Shown here: one piece after another, positions 48,874 through 59,250 of the stretch | Layout of the letters: each line of letters begins with the position of its first letter | How positions within the stretch are numbered: the stretch's first letter is position 1 | Origin: Saccharopolyspora thermophila | GTDB lineage: Bacteria > Actinomycetota > Actinomycetes > Mycobacteriales > Pseudonocardiaceae | Reading direction: 5' to 3' | Length of the DNA stretch: 64,000 nucleotides | Assembly (NCBI RefSeq): GCF_014646075.1 | Contig: NZ_BMMT01000013.1 | Coordinates: 1-64,000 of the forward strand | Made by a program: the position numbers and the translations under genes | Notes under the pieces: model-generated | Database searches by the model: none | Seen by the model: the letters and a program-made list of their open reading frames with translations, nothing else | What the model was told of the DNA's origin: nothing

Positions 48874-50427
48874 CTATTGCGTGACGGGCCGAACACCGCT
48901 GCGGGGCGGCAGCAGCCGCGGGACCTTGCCGCGCACCAGCCACAGGGTGACCGCGAAGGCGATCACGGCGGCGATCACGGCCAGCGGGATCTGGTAGGCG
49001 CGCAGCGGAAAACCGGCCCCGGTGGGCGGCACCAGCAGCGAGACGGCGGCGCAGATCAGCGTCGCGGTGACGCGGAACCGGGTGTTGTTGGTGGACAGCG
49101 CCAGCGGCATCACCGACCACAGCAGGTACCAGGGCCACAGCACCGGCACCGCCAGCGCCAGGGTGAGGAGCGTGACGCCCAGCGCGGCCAGCGGTTCGAT
49201 GCGGCCGCGGAAGGACAACCACAGCATCCGCAGGCACACCACGGCGACGACCAGGTACCCGATGATCTTGGTGATCACCAGCATCGCGTCGGTGTGGTTG
49301 CCCAGACCCAGCAGGGTGCTCAGCCCGCCGCCGGTCATGCCGAACGCGGTCAGCGGGGCCATGAACGTCTTGACCCGGTTGGGCACGTCGAAGGTGTCGA
49401 TCCAGCCCAGCCCCCAGCCGCTGGCGATCGTGATCACCGCCATGGTGGCCACGAACACCGCGGACAGCAGGGCGGCCACCCGCAGCAGGTCGCGGAACCG
49501 CCCGCCGCGGCGCAGCACGAGGTAGATACCGAAGAAGCCGAGCGCGATCCAGCCGGGCGGTTTGATCGCCCCGGCGACGGTGAGCAGCACGCCGGTGGCG
49601 ATGGTGCCGGGCACGGTCTGGTAGCGCAGGCCCAGTTCGATGGCGGCGAGCATGATGCCGACCATCAGCGCCTCGTTGTGCATGCCGCTGACCACGTGGA
49701 ACAGCACGATCGGGTTGGCCGCGCCGAGCCACAGCGCGGCGGCCGGGTGCACGCCGCAGCGGTCGGCCAGCCGGGGGATCGCCCAGATCGCCAGGGCCAG
49801 GCCGCACAGCATCACGACCCGCCACACCAGCACCCCGAACACCACGTTGTCACCGACCACGCGGGAGACGAGCTGGCCGAACATCAGAAACAGCGGCCCG
49901 TACGGCGACGGCGTGTCACGCCAGATGTTGGGCACGTTGGCGGTGAACGGGTGGTCGACGCCCAGCGCGGCGGCGGGGCCCAGCACGTAGGGGTTGAAGC
50001 CGCGCGCGGCCACCTCGCTCTGCGCCAGGTAGCTGTACATGTCGGTGCTGAACAGCGGCGGTGCCAGGGCCAGCGGCAGCGCCCACATGGCCAGGGTGCG
50101 GGCCAGCTGCGTCACCGAGACCATCCGGGGCCGGCCGGGCCAGCACAGCGTCCCGAGCCACAGCCAGGCGATGACGATCATGAGTATGCCCAGCCAGCAG
50201 CAGGCCATGGCCACGGTGGGGATGCGGGTGGGCAGGCCGATCAGCCGCGCGCCGGACAGCGGGTTGTCCACCGGGGCGGCACCGGCGCCGATGGAGCCGA
50301 CGGCCAGCATGAGCGATCCGGTGGTGCCGAACCGGCGCACCACGTCGAGCTGGCGCCGTTCGGTGCGGTCCAGGGGAGGTGCCCCGGGAGCCGCGGTCGG
50401 GATGTTGGTCGCTTTGCCTGCCGCCAC
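48874..50427 (-). CDS. mptB: Polyprenyl-phosphomannose-dependent alpha-1,6-mannosyltransferase, MptB family
   Basis: MptB-type GT-C enzymes add mannose from polyprenol phosphomannose to the lipomannan backbone outside the membrane. The 517-residue protein has about 13 hydrophobic helices, with the acidic periplasmic loop after helix 2-3 (LFSTDMYSYLAQSEVAARGFNPYVLGP, where the Asp is the predicted catalytic residue), NIWRDTPSPYGPLF and HVVSGMHNEALMVGIMLA. GTG 50427 is eight bases after TACCCT on the minus strand. It is divergent from sufR, as Rv1459c is from Rv1460. Confidence 0.9.
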   Translation of the reverse strand: MAAGKATNIPTAAPGAPPLDRTERRQLDVVRRFGTTGSLMLAVGSIGAGAAPVDNPLSGARLIGLPTRIPTVAMACCWLGILMIVIAWLWLGTLCWPGRPRMVSVTQLARTLAMWALPLALAPPLFSTDMYSYLAQSEVAARGFNPYVLGPAAALGVDHPFTANVPNIWRDTPSPYGPLFLMFGQLVSRVVGDNVVFGVLVWRVVMLCGLALAIWAIPRLADRCGVHPAAALWLGAANPIVLFHVVSGMHNEALMVGIMLAAIELGLRYQTVPGTIATGVLLTVAGAIKPPGWIALGFFGIYLVLRRGGRFRDLLRVAALLSAVFVATMAVITIASGWGLGWIDTFDVPNRVKTFMAPLTAFGMTGGGLSTLLGLGNHTDAMLVITKIIGYLVVAVVCLRMLWLSFRGRIEPLAALGVTLLTLALAVPVLWPWYLLWSVMPLALSTNNTRFRVTATLICAAVSLLVPPTGAGFPLRAYQIPLAVIAAVIAFAVTLWLVRGKVPRLLPPRSGVRPVTQ

Positions 50428-50498
50428 GACGACGAAGGGTAATCGGGTGAGTCAGCTCACGCGGCGCCCCGCGCTCTGGTGTCCCGCGTCGAAATAGG

Positions 50499-50515
50499 TA
50501 ACATTCGTGTTGTGA
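50499..50515 (+). promoter_or_regulatory. suf operon promoter with candidate SufR site
   Basis: TAACAT (50499-50504) is a -10-like box seven bases before GTG 50512, so the operon may be leaderless. Overlapping it, ACATT-N5-TGTGA (50501-50515) resembles the SufR operator ACACT-N5-TGTGA that I recall from mycobacterial work; the recollection should be checked. AACA-TTCG-TGTT (50500-50511) is also a perfect small palindrome. Confidence 0.5.
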
Positions 50516-51332
50516 AAAACGTCGGGACGTCGTCGCCTGCCTCTGAGGGCAGCGGTGCGACCGGGCCGGGGCAGGTCGCCCAGCCCGGTGCGCATGGCGA
50601 ACGGCGCACCCGGCACTCGGTCGCGCGGTTGCTGCTGGAACGGGGACCGATCACCGCCGCGGCGGTGGCCGAGGAACTCGGGTTGAGCCCCGCCGCGGTG
50701 CGCCGGCACCTCGACGTGCTGGTGGCCGAGGGCGAGGCATACACCCGTGAGTCCTCCCCGCGGGGTCGTCGCGGACGGGGACGCCCGGCCAAGCAGTTCC
50801 TGCTCACCGAGGTGGGCCGGGCGCGGTTCGGGCACGCCTACGACGACCTGGCGGTGGCAGCGCTGCGCTTCATCGCCGAGCACGACGGCGAGCAGGCCGT
50901 CCGCGAGTTCGCCGAACGGCGGATGGCCGCCTTGGTGGCCAACCACCGCGAGACGCTGGCGGCGGCACGCACGCCGGCGGAGCGCACGGAGGCTCTCGCC
51001 GACGCGCTCACCCGCGAGGGCTACGCTGCGTCGACGCGGAGCGTCGGCAGCGGTGAGCAGCTCTGCCAGCACCACTGCCCGGTGGCGCACGTGGCTGCGG
51101 ACTTCCCGCAGCTGTGCGAGGCCGAGACCGCGGCGTTCGCCGAGGTTCTCGGCACCCACGTGCAACGGCTGGCCACCATCGCCAACGGCGATGCGGCCTG
51201 CACCACGCACGTACCGACCGCGCGGTTCGCGGGTCCGGGCGGTGACCGCCCGGGGACCGCCCCGACCCCTGCCGGTCCGCTCCCGAAGGGCCGGCAGCAC
51301 ACCGCCCCGATTCCTGATGGAGGGGAGTCCGT

Positions 51333-51336
<4 letters not shown>
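50512..51336 (+). CDS. sufR: Iron-sulfur cluster-binding repressor of the suf operon
   Basis: SufR senses Fe-S status through its own cluster and represses the suf operon. The 274-residue protein has an N-terminal winged helix ([40 protein letters not shown], about 35-75) and a C-terminal cysteine set Cys185, Cys189, Cys202 and Cys230. As I recall the mycobacterial protein, its cluster cysteines have the same spacing (4, 13 and 28). The tail of about 35 residues is Pro/Gly-rich and unconserved. GTG 50512 is seven bases after TAACAT. The stop overlaps the sufB ATG. Confidence 0.93.
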
Positions 51337-52796
<1,460 letters not shown>

Positions 52797-52797
52797 G

Positions 52798-53976
52798 ATG
52801 AGCACCACCAAGACCGACGCCCAGCACGGCCTCGCCGAGCACTCCCACGGCGGGGCGGTCGTGCCGCAGTCCTCCCGCGGCGAGCGCTTCACCTCCTACG
52901 ACGTCGAGGCGTTCGAGGTGCCGGGTGGCCGCGAGGAGGACTGGCGGTTCACGCCGATGAAGCGGCTCAAGGGCCTGCACGACGGCACCGCCACCGCGAC
53001 CGGCACCCTCAAGGTGGAGGTCACCGGGGCCGCCTCGGTGGAGACCGTGGGCCGGGAGGACGCGCGGATCGGCGACGGCGGCGTGCCCGCCGACCGCGTC
53101 GCCGCGCAGGCGTGGAGCTCGTTCACCGAGGCCACGATCGTCACCGTGCCCAAGGAGACCAAGCCGGAGGGCCCGATCACCATCACGGTGCACGGCCCCG
53201 GTGCCGGTGAGGTCGCCTTCGGCCACCTGCAGGTGCGCGCGGAGCAGTTCGCCGAGGCCGTCGTGGTCCTCGACTTCCGCGGCTCCGGCACGATCGGCGA
53301 CAACGTCGAGTTCGTCGTGGGCGACGGCGCGCAGCTGCGGGTCGTCTCGGTGCGCGACTGGGCCGACGACGCCACGCAGGTCAGCTCCGAGCACGCCAAG
53401 CTCGGCCGCGACGCGGTGTTCCGCCACTTCGCCGTCACCCTCGGCGGCGACCTGGTGCGGGTCAACACCACCGTGTCCTACGGCGACAGGGGCGGTGACG
53501 CGGAACTGCTCGGCCTGTACTTCGCCGACGCCGGGCAGCACCTCGAACACCGGATGCTGGTGGACCACGCGGTGCCCAACTGCCGCAGCAACGTGCTCTA
53601 CAAGGGCGCGCTGCAGGGCGACTCGGCGCACACGGTGTGGATCGGTGACGTGCTGATCCGCGCTGCCGCCGAGGGCACCGACACCTATGAGCTCAACCGC
53701 AACCTGGTGTTGACCGAGGGCGCGCGGGCCGACTCGGTGCCGAACCTGGAGATCGAGACCGGCGAGATCGAGGGCGCCGGGCACGCCAGCGCCACCGGCC
53801 GGTTCGACGACGAGCAGCTGTTCTACCTGCAGGCCCGGGGCATCCCGGAGGACCAGGCACGCCGCCTGGTGGTGCGCGGGTTCTTCGGCGAGCTGCTGCA
53901 GAAGATCACCGTCCCCGAGGTCCGGGAGCGGCTGGAGGCCGCGATCGAGGCCGAGCTCGCCGTCGTCGGCGCCTGA
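52798..53976 (+). CDS. sufD: Fe-S cluster assembly protein SufD
   Basis: SufD is the SufB paralogue that dimerises with it. The 392-residue protein has REEDWRFTPMKRLKGLHDG, a beta-helix middle, HRMLVDHAVPNCRSNVLYKGALQG with the conserved His, and GHASATGRFDDEQLFYLQARGIPEDQARRLVVRGFFGELL. ATG 52798 begins one base after the sufB stop, so expression is coupled. A 39-bp gap leads to sufC. Confidence 0.97.
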   Translation: MSTTKTDAQHGLAEHSHGGAVVPQSSRGERFTSYDVEAFEVPGGREEDWRFTPMKRLKGLHDGTATATGTLKVEVTGAASVETVGREDARIGDGGVPADRVAAQAWSSFTEATIVTVPKETKPEGPITITVHGPGAGEVAFGHLQVRAEQFAEAVVVLDFRGSGTIGDNVEFVVGDGAQLRVVSVRDWADDATQVSSEHAKLGRDAVFRHFAVTLGGDLVRVNTTVSYGDRGGDAELLGLYFADAGQHLEHRMLVDHAVPNCRSNVLYKGALQGDSAHTVWIGDVLIRAAAEGTDTYELNRNLVLTEGARADSVPNLEIETGEIEGAGHASATGRFDDEQLFYLQARGIPEDQARRLVVRGFFGELLQKITVPEVRERLEAAIEAELAVVGA

Positions 53977-54015
53977 CCCCAAGCTTTTCGCACACACCAG
54001 GAGAACGAAGAAGAA

Positions 54016-56084
<2,069 letters not shown>

Positions 56085-56105
56085 CCGGGACTGCCGGGGA
56101 AATCG

Positions 56106-56552
56106 ATGCAGCTGGAGCAGATGTACCAGGAGATCATCCTGGACCACTACCGCAACCCGCACCGGCACGGCCTGCGGGAGCCGTACGATGCCGAGTCGTT
56201 CCAGGTCAACCCGACCTGCGGCGACGAGGTGACCCTCCGGGTGCGGTTGTCCGGCACGGACGCGGACGCCGTCGTCGACGACGTGTCGTACGCGGGCCAG
56301 GGCTGTTCGATCAGCCAGGCGTCCGTGTCGGTGCTCACCGACCTGGTGGTCGGTCGGCCGGTGAAGGAGGCGTTGAACACCGAGGCGGTGTTCAGCGAGC
56401 TGATGCACGGCCGCGGCAAGGTCGAGCCGGACGAGGACGTGCTGGAGGACGGCGTCGCGTTCGCGGGCGTGGCGAAGTACCCGATGCGCGTGAAGTGCGC
56501 GCTGCTGGGTTGGATGGCTTTCAAGGACGCGGTGTCGCGCGTCGTCTCCTGA
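56106..56552 (+). CDS. sufU: Zinc-dependent sulfurtransferase SufU
   Basis: SufU accepts sulfur from SufS and passes it to the SufB scaffold. The 148-residue protein has the three zinc-site cysteines Cys38 (NPTCGD), Cys67 (GQGCSISQAS) and Cys131 (RVKCALLGW), with Asp40 as the fourth ligand. The GxGCSIS insertion is characteristic of SufU against IscU. ATG 56106 follows 21 bases after sufS. Confidence 0.96.
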   Translation: MQLEQMYQEIILDHYRNPHRHGLREPYDAESFQVNPTCGDEVTLRVRLSGTDADAVVDDVSYAGQGCSISQASVSVLTDLVVGRPVKEALNTEAVFSELMHGRGKVEPDEDVLEDGVAFAGVAKYPMRVKCALLGWMAFKDAVSRVVS

Positions 56553-56587
56553 CCCGGACCGCAAGTTTCGAACTCACTGGAGGCGTC

Positions 56588-56995
56588 ATGGGTGACGAGG
56601 CCCAGGTGCAGGAAACGGACGTGACCCGCAGCGCCGAAGCGCTGCCCGAGCAGGCCGCGCCGCGGGCTGACGTGGCGTCGCGGGAGGACGTCGAGGAGGC
56701 CCTGCGCGACGTGGTCGACCCGGAACTGGGCATCAACGTCGTCGACCTTGGCCTGGTCTACGACATCCGCGTGGCCGAGGACAACACGGCGACGGTGGAC
56801 ATGACGTTGACCTCGGCGGCCTGCCCGCTGACGGACGTCATCGAGGACCAGGCCCGAGCGGCCCTGACTGGCGGTCCGGGCGGCGGCCTGGTGAAGGACT
56901 TCCGCATCAACTGGGTCTGGATGCCCCCGTGGGGCCCGGAGAGGATCACCGAAGAGGGCCGAGAACAACTCCGAGCCCTCGGCTTCACGGTCTGA
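56588..56995 (+). CDS. sufT: SufT / MIP18-family (DUF59) assembly factor
   Basis: SufT proteins aid maturation of Fe-S proteins. The 135-residue protein has a variable acidic N-terminus (about 35 residues) and the DUF59 domain: DVEEALRDVVDPELGINVVDLGLVYDI, MTLTSAACPLTDVIEDQARAAL (with the conserved Cys) and FRINWVWMPPWGPERITEEGREQLRALGF. ATG 56588 follows TGGAGG. A 2-kb insertion-like region starts after it, and a fragment of its own coding sequence reappears at 59065-59119. Confidence 0.95.
   Translation: MGDEAQVQETDVTRSAEALPEQAAPRADVASREDVEEALRDVVDPELGINVVDLGLVYDIRVAEDNTATVDMTLTSAACPLTDVIEDQARAALTGGPGGGLVKDFRINWVWMPPWGPERITEEGREQLRALGFTV
56854..56920 (+). repeat. sufT segment matched by a displaced copy (copy A)
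   Basis: This stretch of sufT matches 59065-59119: a 15-nt block, then a 12-nt gap in the second copy, then a 35-nt identical block (56882-56916), and three more identical bases after one mismatch. Confidence 0.85.
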
Positions 56996-57036
56996 CCGAG
57001 AACCTCCGAAGAGGGGTACCCGCACACTGAAGTGGT

Positions 57037-57069
57037 CCCCGGTGGTTGGACTGAGTCCGATCACCGGGG
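57037..57069. terminator. Terminator of the suf operon
   Basis: CCCCGGTG (57037-57044) and CACCGGGG (57062-57069) form the outer stem; GGACT/AGTCC (57048-57058) forms an inner one. It lies 42 nt after sufT and before the convergent XRE gene. Confidence 0.8.
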
Positions 57070-57125
57070 AGCAGTGGAACTCTCACCCCAGGCGCACGCC
57101 CGGGGGTTCCCAACCTTGGCGCTTC

Positions 57126-58601
57126 TCAGTTGAGCAGAAGCTTACGGTGGGTCCAGGCCAGGTGGAGGGCTGCTGCTGCTCCGGGAGACAGCCTCTTGGA
57201 GTCCCGGAGCCACGTCAGGGTGTTTTCCTCGAACGGGAACGTCCGTGCTGGCACCGAACCTTCTGCGTTGGCCTCAACGGCCTTGGTGAACACCGCGTCG
57301 TAGGTGTCCGGCGCAATGATGGCGACGGTGAGGATGTCTCCGGCCAGGGTGAGCGCGTCGAGGACGACACCCAGGCTGAACACGCGAATGTGGCCATTGC
57401 GAACCGCGTTGTCCAATGCGGTGAACGGTTCCAGCTCGTGGTATCGGATCGGCTTGCCGGATCCGTCGAATTCTCCGTGGTCCAGGAGTTCTTCGGCGTA
57501 CTCGCGCTGGATGTTCCGCCAGATGGAGAAATCCGCCGTGATGGCTGCCGGTATGACCGACGAGGGCTGGAAGATCCCCGCAGGAATCAGGTGCACCATT
57601 CCGCCACCGCCCGCCACGCGGGCGGAGTCGCGATGGTGGAGAACGACACTGGGGCACTCGCCGCCCCGGATGGTGAGGGTGCCGATCGCGCCCATGAGTG
57701 GGCGGCGGCGGAGATCGAACGGATCCGCGACGAGTTTGCGGAACGCCAGCCGCCGGCGGGACGCGCGAGGCACCACCTTCTCATTGCCGTCGTCGATGGC
57801 CAGATGATGAGCGGCGAATTCATGGGCCAGCGCCTCGTTGATGTCCATCGCGTCGAAGAAGCTCATCAGCCCGAAGCGCATGTGGGGCCGGGTCCAATCG
57901 AGCTCGGCCAGCCGGAAACACAGCCTGTTCTCGAACAGGCGTGGTGCGGCGAGGTCGCGAATGGCGTCGTGGTAACAGCGGAACCGGGTGTCGATGTTGG
58001 CCAGGGGGCGGACGGCTGCGCTTTCGGGTTCCTCTCCGGTGATCAACGGCTCATCGATCGCCGGATCCAACGCCAGCGTGATCTCGTCCAGGGGGACAGG
58101 TTCGGCGGGCAGCCAGGCGGGTGAGCTGATGACCCCGGTGTTCTCCAGTCCCGCGATCCGGTGATCGGGATACCAGGATTCGGCAAGCACCGCGAGGTCG
58201 CGGCGATGCCTGTCCAGCGCCGAACGGATGTGGCGCCACTGGTCCTGGTCATGTTCGACGTGCGGCTCGGCAGCCGTAGACGCCTCGGTGAACGTGGGTG
58301 GCGAGACCATGGGCATGGTCGGCTCGTCCTCGGACCGGACCAGACGTGGCCTGCGGAAGCCGAGTTCATCCGCTGCGCAGTGGAACAGTTGCGCAAGAAG
58401 CCGGCGGTAGAAGGGTTGTGGCCACACGACTTCGCCGCGTTCCCATCGACCAATCGTCTTGCGGGTGATCTGCGGATGCTTGCCGTAGCGAGTCGCGGCG
58501 AGATTGGTCAGCTCGTCGGCCAGGTCCTGCTGGGACAGGCCGGCGCGCTCACGCAGCGCGATCAACACGGTGTTCGGTATGCGGGTGTCGTCCTGTGGCA
58601 C
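57126..58601 (-). CDS. XRE-type regulator with C-terminal Nudix-like domain
   Basis: The 491-residue protein starts with a helix-turn-helix of XRE type (NTVLIALRERAGLSQQDLADEL...ITRKTIGRWERGEVVWPQP, residues 10-63). A middle domain of unknown type follows (about 120-300). Residues about 305-385 resemble a Nudix fold (GGMVHLIPAGIFQPSS...WRNIQREYAEELLD): REYAEEL matches REUxEE of the Nudix box but the final Gly is replaced. It may bind a nucleotide-like ligand without hydrolysing it. GTG 58601 is six bases after TACCGT, so it is probably leaderless. G+C is visibly lower than in neighbouring genes, and it lies within a segment bracketed by sufT copies. The domain call is inference. Confidence 0.72.
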   Translation of the reverse strand: MPQDDTRIPNTVLIALRERAGLSQQDLADELTNLAATRYGKHPQITRKTIGRWERGEVVWPQPFYRRLLAQLFHCAADELGFRRPRLVRSEDEPTMPMVSPPTFTEASTAAEPHVEHDQDQWRHIRSALDRHRRDLAVLAESWYPDHRIAGLENTGVISSPAWLPAEPVPLDEITLALDPAIDEPLITGEEPESAAVRPLANIDTRFRCYHDAIRDLAAPRLFENRLCFRLAELDWTRPHMRFGLMSFFDAMDINEALAHEFAAHHLAIDDGNEKVVPRASRRRLAFRKLVADPFDLRRRPLMGAIGTLTIRGGECPSVVLHHRDSARVAGGGGMVHLIPAGIFQPSSVIPAAITADFSIWRNIQREYAEELLDHGEFDGSGKPIRYHELEPFTALDNAVRNGHIRVFSLGVVLDALTLAGDILTVAIIAPDTYDAVFTKAVEANAEGSVPARTFPFEENTLTWLRDSKRLSPGAAAALHLAWTHRKLLLN

Positions 58602-58787
58602 GGACCAACGGTAGGGCCTCACACGACCCCGAGGTCAGGAATGTCCCGCCGATGTCCCCGATCTGGTCCAACTGTGGGTACTTGGCGTGGTCGCTTTCGC
58701 CCTCGCTTACTGATGAACTTGATCGCGAATGTCCCAGTTGAGTGAACGATCGACCCAATGTCGATTCCACTGCTTCGAGGAGACGGG

Positions 58788-59078
58788 ATGAGCGAATCCA
58801 ATATCTGGGCGCCGGAGCCTGACGAGTACGCCTTGCTGCGAGACGAAATTGACCGTGCACCGAGGCTTTTCGCGTTGTGCGAGCTCGATCGCGACGAGAC
58901 CGACTGGGAAGTCACCGAGGGGCGGGTGTTCGCCTGGGGCCTGGCTTTCCCCGACCGCGCGCAGCTGGTCAGCACCGACGGCCGGGATCGCGGCACCTTC
59001 CAATCTGCCGACCGCGCCGCCGAGATCTTCGCGCGTACCGCGGAAGTCCGTCTCGTCTACCCGTCCGAGCGGCCCTGA
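58788..59078 (+). CDS. Small acidic protein of unknown function
   Basis: The 96-residue product has no family I can name: WAPEPDEYALLRDEIDRAPRLFALCELDRDETDWEVTEGRVFAWGLAFPDRAQLVS, then FQSADRAAEIFARTAEVRLVYPSERP. ATG 58788 follows GAGGAGACGG, a strong site, so translation is likely. It is divergent from the XRE gene, 186 bp away, and could be its target or partner. Its last residues (ERP and the stop) fall inside the sufT-derived segment in a different frame, so the original 3' end was probably replaced. Confidence 0.6.
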   Translation: MSESNIWAPEPDEYALLRDEIDRAPRLFALCELDRDETDWEVTEGRVFAWGLAFPDRAQLVSTDGRDRGTFQSADRAAEIFARTAEVRLVYPSERP

Positions 59079-59119
59079 CCGGCGGCCTGGTGAAGGACTT
59101 CCGCATCAACTGGGTGTGG
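59065..59119 (+). repeat. Displaced partial copy of sufT (copy B)
   Basis: This region keeps the sufT frame (RAALTGGLVKDFRINWVW) but has lost 12 nt and is followed by unrelated sequence. It is 2199 bp downstream of the original. The gene fragment is not functional. Confidence 0.85.
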
Positions 59120-59182
59120 GTGCGGTCTGGCGCCGGCGGCGTTGGCGACGCCAGCAGGGTTCCGGTCGTGTGGGGCGTCCGT

Positions 59183-59250
59183 GAAACGCGTGGTCAGTTC
59201 CGCGTTTCGGGTCCGTGGGTGGGAAACGTTTCTGGGGCGTGGGTGGGAAA
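59183..59250. repeat. Hairpin and direct repeats at the 3' end of the EAL/GGDEF gene
   Basis: GAAACGCG (59183-59190) and CGCGTTTC (59201-59208) form a perfect 8-bp hairpin. Next to it CGTGGGTGGGAAA occurs twice (59214-59226 and 59238-59250), and the first copy continues into the palindrome GAAACGTTTC. On the minus strand this encodes the FPTHAPET-FPTHGPET tail of the EAL protein. Confidence 0.75.

Noticed and set aside
56588-59119. Insertion sequence downstream of suf
   Set aside because: No transposase or integrase gene and no terminal inverted repeats are visible in the 2.2-kb segment. The sufT copies are reported as repeats and the mechanism is left open.
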